Source: Betaproteobacteria bacterium (GTDB lineage: Bacteria; Pseudomonadota; Gammaproteobacteria; Burkholderiales; Burkholderiaceae). From it: DNA of 6,359 nucleotides. The DNA lies in contig CANIMS010000100.1 in the NCBI GenBank assembly GCA_947468785.1, positions 1 through 6,359 on the forward strand, read 5' to 3'. Under the pieces are notes generated by a model. It worked only from the letters and a program-made list of their open reading frames with translations, was not told the DNA's origin and did not search any database. This document shows positions 1 to 4,346 of this stretch, one piece after another. Numbering within the stretch: the first letter of the stretch is position 1; every line of letters begins with the position of its first letter. The position numbers and the translations under genes were made by a program.

Positions 1-66
1 CGTCTTAATAAATTAGATGCCGGCATCAAGCTCGAGTTATTGGAGGGTGATTATGGTATTGGCTAG
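1..66 (+). CDS. C-terminal fragment of an unidentified gene (partial)
   Basis: Frame 1 is open from the window edge for 21 codons and ends at TAG 64-66, giving the C-terminus RLNKLDAGIKLELLEGDYGI followed by G. The mix of charged and aliphatic residues and the Gly-Tyr-Gly end look protein-like, but 21 open codons can occur by chance. I do not recognise the family. A ribosome binding site (GGAGG 42-46) and an ATG at 53 lie inside this tail, so a second gene may be translationally coupled to it. The sequence to the left of the window would decide whether this is real. Confidence 0.35.
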   Translation, partial: RLNKLDAGIKLELLEGDYGIG

Positions 67-196
67 ACCAAAAAATACATCATTAGCTCAGTCTATGAGC
101 TTCCTCTCTCTATGTGTTGATACGCAAGAAAGTAACGCAGGGCAGAAATTCAGATTCACAGAAGTAATCAGTACGATTTTGGTGTGGGGAAGGTGA
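53..196 (+). CDS. small ORF of 47 codons with good ribosome binding site, function unknown
   Basis: ATG 53 follows GGAGG (42-46) at a 6-nt spacing, one of the best Shine-Dalgarno matches in the window. The frame runs to TGA 194-196. The product begins MVLARPKNTSLAQSMSFLSL and ends TEVISTILVWGR. It is mildly hydrophobic at the end, has one cysteine (residue 21), and shows no signal peptide, repeat or motif I can name. The start overlaps the end of the preceding frame by 14 nt, the kind of overlap seen in coupled gene pairs. It may instead be the remnant of a decayed gene or a chance ORF; with no recognised homologue I give it low confidence. Confidence 0.25.
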   Translation: MVLARPKNTSLAQSMSFLSLCVDTQESNAGQKFRFTEVISTILVWGR

Positions 197-257
197 GATC
201 CTTTCCTACAACCATATCAACCTTGATCCCTATTCATATTCGCTAGCAATCTCTACG

Positions 258-287
258 CTGAACTCTTCTATATAGAAGGGGGTTCAG
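258..287 (+). repeat. interrupted inverted repeat (hairpin) over a possible ribosome binding site
   Basis: Outer arms CTGAAC (258-263) and GTTCAG (282-287) enclose a perfect 14-nt palindrome, CTTCTATATAGAAG (265-278). The outer and inner stems are separated by one base on the left and three G on the right. The G-rich right side (GAAGGGGG, 275-282) is also the only plausible ribosome binding site for the TTG-started ORF at 289. No T-run follows directly beyond three T, so this is a poor intrinsic terminator. It could be a dyad operator or an RNA hairpin that masks the ribosome binding site. Confidence 0.45.
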
Positions 288-288
288 T

Positions 289-420
289 TTGCAAGTATCA
301 GTAGAGGGCACTCATAAGACATTACGACTCTTTAAGATTCAGTTGGATGTCAGAACTATTGTTGTTCTGCTCATTATTTGGATGATTTGGGGCATTTTTA
401 GATTTTTGAAGATCTTTTAG
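289..420 (+). CDS. possible small single-span membrane protein (43 aa, TTG start)
   Basis: TTG 289 lies 6 nt after GAAGGGGG (275-282), and the frame is open to TAG 418-420. The first half is polar and basic (QVSVEGTHKTLRLFKIQLD). It is followed by a hydrophobic stretch, TIVVLLIIWMIWGIF, at about residues 23-37, and a basic end with R38, K41 and a final Ile-Phe. This layout fits a small one-helix inner membrane protein. Against it are the rare start codon, the AT-rich composition (T-rich DNA readily encodes hydrophobic residues) and no recognised family. It stands alone, upstream of the SRP RNA gene that reads toward it. Confidence 0.25.
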   Translation: MQVSVEGTHKTLRLFKIQLDVRTIVVLLIIWMIWGIFRFLKIF

Positions 421-630
421 ATTCTTTAGGGCTCTTAAATCAATCTTGTTGCATGAAAAGCTACTATGGTTACTAATAAGGCAACATAGCCCGTTCAGCC
501 TGTAATCTGGCTATTCTAAGCAAGAATGCTTGAAGTGAGCCATCTAAGTACTAAGTGGAATCTAGCAAAGTTGGATGTAAGGTTACAGCGGATCTAGCGC
601 TACCAGTTTCCCCGCAATATATCTTTATAT

Positions 631-653
631 CCAGCAAAGAAAACGTTTGCTGG
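631..653. repeat. 8-bp perfect inverted repeat downstream of ffs
   Basis: CCAGCAAA (631-638) and TTTGCTGG (646-653) flank a 7-nt loop. It lies about 38 bp past the 3' end of the minus-strand SRP RNA, where a terminator or 3' trailer hairpin would be expected. On neither strand is the stem followed by a T-run, so a canonical intrinsic terminator is not supported. It could be a Rho-dependent or processing-associated hairpin, or incidental. Confidence 0.45.
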
Positions 654-690
654 GCCAGGCAGTTCTACCTATATAAATCATGAGTAAGGG

Positions 691-790
691 TGGACGAGCC
701 CGACCCCCGGCACTGGCAGAAATTGGGTTTGGCTGCTCCGTTCCCGACCTGACCAGGTTATCCAACCCACCATGCGGGGAGGCCCGTCCA
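691..790 (-). ncRNA. ffs: bacterial small signal recognition particle RNA (4.5S RNA)
   Basis: Read on the minus strand, the sequence holds the conserved apical domain of 4.5S RNA: CCTGGTCAGGTC, then the GGAA tetraloop inside GGGAACGGA, then GCAGCC. In E. coli the same core reads CAGGTCAGGTCCGGAAGGAAGCAGCC, and it forms the Ffh (SRP54) M-domain binding site. The two ends pair: TGGACGGGCC at the 5' end (790-781) with GGCTCGTCCA at the 3' end (700-691), ten pairs including one G-U. CCCC/GGGG and GGGTTGG/CCAAACCC segments extend the rod. The length of about 100 nt fits the small gram-negative type. The RNA works with Ffh and FtsY to target membrane and exported proteins to the translocon co-translationally. 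The gene is divergent from dnaX; the exact ends are set by the pairing and may differ by a few bases. Confidence 0.95.
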
Positions 791-795
791 ATTCC

Positions 796-801
796 ATTTT
801 A
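796..801 (-). promoter_or_regulatory. candidate -10 box for ffs
   Basis: On the minus strand TAAAAT (801-796) lies 5 nt before the predicted SRP RNA 5' end at 790, exactly where a sigma-70 -10 element should be. No good -35 match is present 16-18 bp further up, which would fall inside the first dnaX codons (about 819-825). The call rests mainly on position. Confidence 0.5.
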
Positions 802-804
802 GCT

Positions 805-813
805 TGTTAGAAT
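805..813 (+). promoter_or_regulatory. candidate extended -10 promoter for dnaX
   Basis: TGT TAGAAT (805-813) matches the extended -10 pattern TGN-TATAAT with one mismatch in the hexamer. Transcription would begin near 819-821, at the second in-frame ATG, implying a leaderless or near-leaderless dnaX mRNA. No convincing -35 hexamer is seen, and one would fall inside the ffs end. An alternative is a dnaX promoter further upstream, which would read antisense through ffs. Confidence 0.35.
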
Positions 814-820
814 GGATGAC

Positions 821-2485
821 ATGACAGCACTAGCATTGGCCCGTTCCTGGCGCCCTAAAACCTTCTCTGAATTAGTTGGTCAAGACCATGTGGTTAAGGC
901 TTTAACCCACGCTTTAGATCAAGGTCGCTTACATCATGCGTGGTTATTTACCGGCACTCGTGGAGTGGGTAAGACGACGATTGCTCGCATTATGGCAAAA
1001 GCGCTCAATTGCACGGGTGTTGATGGACAAGGCAAGATGACCTCAGAGCCTTGTGGTAAATGTCCGGCTTGCATGGAAATTGATGCTGGACGTTTTGTAG
1101 ACTACATTGAGATGGATGCTGCAAGTAACCGTGGTGTAGATGATATTGCAGCGCTATTAGAAAAAGCAGCGTATGCACCAAGCAATGGTCGTTACAAGGT
1201 TTACATGATTGATGAAGTGCATATGCTTACTAATCATGCCTTTAACGCGATGCTCAAAACCTTAGAAGAACCACCAGAGCATGTCAAATTTATTCTGGCG
1301 ACAACCGATCCCCAGAAGATTCCAGTCACTATTTTGTCTCGTTGCTTGCAGTTCAACCTCAAGCAAATGCCGATACCGCTGATTGTTGAGCACTTAGAAA
1401 AAGTACTTGCCGCTGAAAATGTGACCTACGAGGTCAATGCATTGCGAGTGCTTGCAAAAGCTGCGCAGGGCTCAATGCGTGACGCTTTATCTCTGACTGA
1501 TCAAGCAATTGCTTACGCTGCAGGTAAAGTTACCGAAGAATCGGTACGCGGTATGCTCGGCACCTTAGATGATGCATATCTGATTCGTATTCTGGATTGT
1601 TTAATAGCAAAAGATGGCGCCAGTCTCTTAGCGGTTGCTAATGAGATGGGTGAGCGCAGTATGTCTTTCTCATTTGCTTTGCAAGATCTATCCAGCTTGT
1701 TACAAAAGATTGCTGCAGCTCAAGTAGTTCCTGAGTCTGTATTGGATGATTGGCCTGAAGCAGGTGAGATCCGTCGCTTAGCAACACAACTTTCAAAAGA
1801 AGAAGCGCAACTCTTCTATCAAATTACGATTACCAGTCGCCCTGATTTATCCCTTGCACCAGATGAGCAAACTGGTTTTGCGATGACCTTATTGCGCATG
1901 CTTGCGTTTCGTCCCGGTGGCGCAGGAGGTTCAGCAAGTGCACCATCGGCGCCACCTGTAGCAAGCGCTCGTCCAGCAACTAGCCCTGCATCTAAACCTG
2001 CACCTGCGCCAGTAACGAAGGCTGCTCCAGCAGCAGCTCCAGCCCCAGCCTCAGCTCCAACCAAGTCTGTTCCTGCACCAGCAAGTTCTGCTGTTTCTGT
2101 AGACTGTCCAGATTGGCATGCTTTGATGCGCCAGTTGCCAGTAAAAGGCTTGGTGCAACAGTTAGCATTTCAGACAGAGTTGCAAGATTGGGTAGATTCA
2201 GTAGCGGGTGTAAAAGCGTCAATCGTCACGCCGATGCCGCAATTAGCTTCGGAGGCCTCCATTGCCCGTTTAGCTGATGCGCTAACAACTCACTTTGGTA
2301 AGCCAGTCAAGATCGTGATTGAAAAAGGTCAAGTTGAAGGCAAAACAGTTGCTAAGGTCGATGCGCAAATTCATCAAGAAAAGCGTATGAATGCTGAGCA
2401 AATGATTGCAGCCGACCCCTTTATTCAGCAGTTACAAAAAGAGTTTGGCGCCACTGTAGTTGGTGGCTCAGTGAAGCCTCTCTAA
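821..2485 (+). CDS. dnaX: DNA polymerase III subunit tau (clamp loader ATPase)
   Basis: This is the AAA+ motor subunit of the replisome clamp loader, which loads the beta clamp and, as tau, tethers the polymerase core. Numbered from ATG 821 (554 aa): the conserved N-terminal LARSWRPKTFSELVGQ; Walker A GTRGVGKT at 45-52; zinc-binding cysteines 64, 78, 81 and 84; Walker B IDEVHM at 130-135; the SRC arginine-finger motif at 173-175; sensor-2 GSMRDALSL at about 217-225; the domain III collar to about 365; a Pro/Ala/Ser linker at about 370-427; and a C-terminal domain from CPDWHALMRQLP that resembles the alpha-binding domain V. An ATG at 812 in the same frame adds Met-Asp-Asp. I prefer 821 because homologues begin a few residues before LAR-WRP and because of the possible promoter overlap. 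Neither ATG has a Shine-Dalgarno sequence. The protein is shorter than E. coli tau (643 aa), mainly at domain IV. First gene of dnaX-ybaB-recR. Confidence 0.97.
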   Translation: MTALALARSWRPKTFSELVGQDHVVKALTHALDQGRLHHAWLFTGTRGVGKTTIARIMAKALNCTGVDGQGKMTSEPCGKCPACMEIDAGRFVDYIEMDAASNRGVDDIAALLEKAAYAPSNGRYKVYMIDEVHMLTNHAFNAMLKTLEEPPEHVKFILATTDPQKIPVTILSRCLQFNLKQMPIPLIVEHLEKVLAAENVTYEVNALRVLAKAAQGSMRDALSLTDQAIAYAAGKVTEESVRGMLGTLDDAYLIRILDCLIAKDGASLLAVANEMGERSMSFSFALQDLSSLLQKIAAAQVVPESVLDDWPEAGEIRRLATQLSKEEAQLFYQITITSRPDLSLAPDEQTGFAMTLLRMLAFRPGGAGGSASAPSAPPVASARPATSPASKPAPAPVTKAAPAAAPAPASAPTKSVPAPASSAVSVDCPDWHALMRQLPVKGLVQQLAFQTELQDWVDSVAGVKASIVTPMPQLASEASIARLADALTTHFGKPVKIVIEKGQVEGKTVAKVDAQIHQEKRMNAEQMIAADPFIQQLQKEFGATVVGGSVKPL

Positions 2486-2539
2486 TTTTATTAATCAATC
2501 ATTTCAATTAAAAATCATAGTCATTAAGGAAAAGATACG

Positions 2540-2863
2540 ATGATGAAAGGTGGACTTGCTGGCCTCATGAAACAGGCTCAGCAGATGCAAGAAAAGATGA
2601 AGGTGGCGCAAGAGCAATTAGCCGCTCTCGAAGTCACTGGCCAAGCTGCTGGTGGATTGGTTAAAGTTACCATCTCTGGTAAGTATGAACTCAAGCGTGT
2701 ACAAATTGACCCAGGCGCAATGGATGATCGTGAGATGTTGGAAGATCTAATCGTTACTGCTTATACGGAAGCATTTAAGCAAGTAGAAGCAGCCAGTGGG
2801 CAACTGATGTCAGGCGCTACAGCTGGTATGCCTATGCCCCCAGGCTTTAAGTTACCTTTCTAA
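2540..2863 (+). CDS. ybaB: YbaB/EbfC family nucleoid-associated protein
   Basis: The 107-residue product has the normal family length and pattern. It has an N-terminal amphipathic coiled-coil helix ([19 protein letters not shown], about residues 10-28), a short beta-sheet core with the family signature [20 protein letters not shown] (about 39-58), and a second helical segment ([14 protein letters not shown]) ahead of a Gly/Met/Pro-rich tail ending in FKLPF. YbaB/EbfC proteins are dimeric tweezer-shaped DNA-binding proteins of the nucleoid. The start at 2540 has AAGGA (2526-2530) 9 nt upstream; the adjacent ATG at 2543 would be 12 nt away and is less likely. It lies 54 nt after dnaX and 13 nt before recR, the widely conserved order, so co-transcription is likely. 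Its precise role with RecR or DnaX is not evident from sequence. Confidence 0.96.
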   Translation: MMKGGLAGLMKQAQQMQEKMKVAQEQLAALEVTGQAAGGLVKVTISGKYELKRVQIDPGAMDDREMLEDLIVTAYTEAFKQVEAASGQLMSGATAGMPMPPGFKLPF

Positions 2864-2876
2864 AGATTCTAATTTA

Positions 2877-3491
2877 ATGGCACGTCATGAAGCACCACAA
2901 GATGCACTCGGTCGCCTGATCGAAGCATTGCGAGTACTGCCAGGAGTAGGGCCTAAGTCTGCACAGCGCATGGCGTTTTATCTACTGCAGCACGACCGTA
3001 ATGGCGCAGCAGTACTGGCACAGTCTTTAGGTGAAGCAGTTGAAACAGTAGGCCACTGCGCACGTTGCAATACTTTTTCGGAAACGCAGATCTGTATCAC
3101 CTGCTCAGACGATCGTCGTGACCCATCTTTGCTTTGCATTGTGGAGACGCCTGCTGACCAAGTCATGGTTGAGCAAACGCTCAGCTTTAAGGGAAATTAT
3201 TTCGTATTGATGGGACGCATCTCACCCTTAGATGGCATGGGCCCCAATGAAATTCATTTTGATCGTCTATTAGCTCGTATTGAAAGTCCCGATACTGGTG
3301 TACCTATTCGGGAGGTAGTGTTAGCAACGAACTTCACTAGCGAAGGCGAAGCCACTGCTCATTACATTGGTGAAGTACTCAAAGTGAAGGGCATTAAAGT
3401 GACTCGCATTGCTAGAGGGATACCAGTTGGTGGTGAGCTCGAGTACGTTGATGCAGGCACCTTAGCCCGAGCGCTGATGGATCGGCGTTAA
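2877..3491 (+). CDS. recR: recombination mediator protein RecR
   Basis: The 204-residue protein has full family length and all RecR parts in order: a helix-hairpin-helix motif ([17 protein letters not shown], about residues 21-37), a four-cysteine zinc finger (C61, C64, C73, C76), and a Toprim domain starting at [10 protein letters not shown] (about 85-94, with E90 as the usual acidic residue). It continues through [12 protein letters not shown] and the family signature [10 protein letters not shown] (about 152-161), to the C-terminal GELEYVD segment (186-192). RecR acts with RecF/RecO to load RecA on SSB-coated single-stranded DNA at gaps. ATG 2877 is 13 nt after the ybaB stop and has no clear Shine-Dalgarno sequence, so translation may depend on coupling to ybaB. 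It is the last gene of the operon; the terminator begins 28 nt later. Confidence 0.97.
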   Translation: MARHEAPQDALGRLIEALRVLPGVGPKSAQRMAFYLLQHDRNGAAVLAQSLGEAVETVGHCARCNTFSETQICITCSDDRRDPSLLCIVETPADQVMVEQTLSFKGNYFVLMGRISPLDGMGPNEIHFDRLLARIESPDTGVPIREVVLATNFTSEGEATAHYIGEVLKVKGIKVTRIARGIPVGGELEYVDAGTLARALMDRR

Positions 3492-3519
3492 CCAAACCAT
3501 TGACTACTGCTGATTCAGT

Positions 3520-3546
3520 AAAAAGGGGCTATTAAGCCCCTTTTTT
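3520..3546 (+). terminator. intrinsic terminator of the dnaX-ybaB-recR operon
   Basis: An 11-bp stem, AAAAAGGGGCT (3520-3530) with AGCCCCTTTTT (3535-3545), and an ATTA loop form a GC-rich hairpin with a T-run to 3546. It lies 28 nt past the recR stop. It reads best on the plus strand; the A-run on the left arm gives a weaker T-tail in the other direction. Confidence 0.93.
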
Positions 3547-3559
3547 GTTGACCGCATTG

Positions 3560-3568
3560 TGTTAAAAT
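3560..3568 (+). promoter_or_regulatory. extended -10 promoter of the toxin-antitoxin operon
   Basis: TGT TAAAAT (3560-3568) is an extended -10 element with a five-of-six hexamer. Transcription would start near 3575, inside the inverted repeats that follow. At a 16-bp spacing the -35 position (3541-3546) is the terminator T-tract TTTTTT, a poor match, so the element probably relies on the TG extension. Confidence 0.55.
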
Positions 3569-3596
3569 GTAGTCTCATTGTGACTACAAATGTAGT
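3568..3596 (+). promoter_or_regulatory. three-half-site operator of the toxin-antitoxin operon
   Basis: Three copies of the same 6-bp half site are seen: TGTAGT (3568-3573), its reverse complement ACTACA (3583-3588), and TGTAGT again (3591-3596). The last two form a near-perfect 14-bp dyad around AA. The first two form a wider dyad, with 7-bp arms TGTAGTC/GACTACA and a 7-nt spacer. The block overlaps the end of the -10 hexamer and the predicted transcription start, 24 nt before the antitoxin ATG. RelB/DinJ-type antitoxins repress their own operons by binding such palindromes, so this is the expected autoregulatory site; the binding itself is inferred. Confidence 0.7.
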
Positions 3597-3619
3597 TCGG
3601 AATCAAGTGGAGAGGAGTT

Positions 3620-3886
3620 ATGACAATTTCAGATACCTATGTGCGTGCCAGGATTGATATGGCGACTAAAAATCGAGCATCAGATGCCCTTGAAGCGATG
3701 GGTTTATCCATTTCTGATGCAATACGAATGCTGATGTTGCGAATTGCAGATGAGAAGCAATTGCCCTTTACAGTAAAGGTGCCTAACGCCACCACTAAAA
3801 AGGCAATTGCCGAGCTTGAATCTGGTAGAGGCAAGCGTTTTAAAACAAGTAAAGCATTAATGGCGGATTTGCATGCGGATGATTGA
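3620..3886 (+). CDS. dinJ: type II antitoxin, RelB/DinJ family
   Basis: The 88-residue protein follows the DinJ pattern closely. The N-terminal strand TYVRARID (about 6-13) and the helices after it, with LEAMGLSISDAIRMLMLRI (about 24-42), form the DNA-binding ribbon-helix-helix dimer domain. EKQLPFTVKVPNATT (about 45-59) is the family hinge, and the charged C-terminal part (about 60-88) is where DinJ wraps its toxin. As known for the family, it neutralises the partner RNase, is degraded by Lon/ClpXP under stress, and represses its own operon with toxin as corepressor. ATG 3620 has a purine-rich GGAGAGGAG (3609-3617) just upstream. The stop overlaps the toxin start by 14 nt, so the two are translationally coupled. 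The symbol is assigned by resemblance to E. coli DinJ. Confidence 0.92.
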   Translation: MTISDTYVRARIDMATKNRASDALEAMGLSISDAIRMLMLRIADEKQLPFTVKVPNATTKKAIAELESGRGKRFKTSKALMADLHADD

Positions 3887-4157
3887 AAGATCATCCATAT
3901 TTAAAAGAGACTTCAAACGTATTCATGCAAACTCAAGACATAAAAAAGATATAGATAGGCTTCTGCTGAATGTAATAGACCTCTTAATACTGGATATGGT
4001 GTTGCCCAATAAGCTGAGAGACCATGATTTGATTGGAAATTGGATAGGGCATCGCGAATGCCATATCAAGCCTGATGTCCTCCTGATCTACAAGAAACCT
4101 AATCCAGAAATTTTGCGTCTTGCCAGGCTTGGCAGTCATAGTGATTTATTTGGTTAA
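3873..4157 (+). CDS. yafQ: type II toxin, YafQ family ribosome-dependent mRNA interferase
   Basis: The 94-residue protein aligns along its length with E. coli YafQ, a RelE-fold endoribonuclease that cleaves mRNA in the ribosomal A site. The YafQ residues needed for catalysis are visible: H51 in RDH (YafQ H50), H64 in RECH (H63), D68 in KPD (D67), H89 in GSH (H87) and F93 in the closing DLFG (F91). W68 of YafQ is V69 here, and D61 is a glutamate. LLIYKK and ILRLARLGSH are the family core strands. The basic N-terminal helix (FKRDFKRIHANSRHKK) fits rRNA contact. ATG 3873 overlaps the antitoxin by 14 nt; ATG 3879, giving MIERSSIF, is an equally possible start with an 8-nt overlap. The toxin appears intact, so the module is probably functional. 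No clear terminator follows directly. Confidence 0.92.
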   Translation: MRMIERSSIFKRDFKRIHANSRHKKDIDRLLLNVIDLLILDMVLPNKLRDHDLIGNWIGHRECHIKPDVLLIYKKPNPEILRLARLGSHSDLFG

Positions 4158-4183
4158 GTTGTTTTGAGGCAATCCTCCCCCCT

Positions 4184-4198
4184 AATTAGTCACTAATT
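4184..4198. promoter_or_regulatory. 15-bp perfect palindrome upstream of the porin gene
   Basis: AATTAGT (4184-4190) and ACTAATT (4192-4198) are exact reverse complements around a single C. The dyad lies 27 bp after the toxin stop and about 150 bp before the porin start. It is too AT-rich and lacks a T-tail for an intrinsic terminator, and its compact symmetry is typical of a dimeric regulator operator. Which regulator would bind is unknown. Confidence 0.4.
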
Positions 4199-4215
4199 CG
4201 ACATAAAGACTAGGT

Positions 4216-4241
4216 AAATTGCTCCTTTTTGGAGATAATTT
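4216..4241 (+). repeat. imperfect hairpin in the porin upstream region
   Basis: AAATT (4216-4220) and CTCC (4222-4225) pair with GGAG (4231-4234) and AATTT (4237-4241) around a TTTTT loop. One base on the left and two on the right are unpaired. The rest of the 189-bp gap between toxin and porin holds no convincing promoter. The hairpin might be a weak terminator for the toxin operon or part of the porin leader. Confidence 0.3.
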
Positions 4242-4346
4242 GGCCTGTGCCACCCTTGGGCTTCAATCTCAAGCTGTGTGAGCTGCCAGTTTTTCTCTAT
4301 CGGCCTGTTGCTATTTGTTTGCTAGCAATCCAATCAGAAATTGTGA

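Larger units (their letters stand above)
67..690. other. gene-poor region left of the SRP RNA gene
   Basis: Apart from two possible small ORFs (53-196 and 289-420) and two inverted repeats (258-287 and 631-653), I see nothing coding here. All frames on both strands are broken by frequent stops, the composition is AT-rich with T-runs around 390-430, and no tRNA cloverleaf, transposase remnant or CRISPR-like repeat is visible. The part from 421 to 630 has only trivial short repeats. The region may be old degraded sequence or a regulatory spacer. Confidence 0.6.

Noticed and set aside
341..578. Direct repeat AGTTGGATGT at 341-350 and 569-578
   Set aside because: One 10-nt repeat in about 690 bp is near chance expectation and is linked to no other structure.
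421..630. Possible tRNA or transposon remnant before ffs
   Set aside because: No acceptor/T-loop pattern, no terminal inverted repeats and no transposase-like frame could be found on either strand.
1819..2222. Two minus-strand open frames inside dnaX rich in Ala/Gly or Leu
   Set aside because: They are complements of the Pro/Ala linker and adjoining dnaX codons, have no ribosome binding site, and are explained by the biased composition of the real gene.
3548..3568. TTGACC (3548-3553) as -35 for the toxin-antitoxin promoter
   Set aside because: It is only 9 bp from the TAAAAT -10, far too close, and at 17 bp the matching hexamer (AGTCTC) is not a -10.
3637..3894. Minus-strand frame across the antitoxin gene
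   Set aside because: It is a mirror of the antitoxin coding sequence, which has clear DinJ homology and a ribosome binding site.
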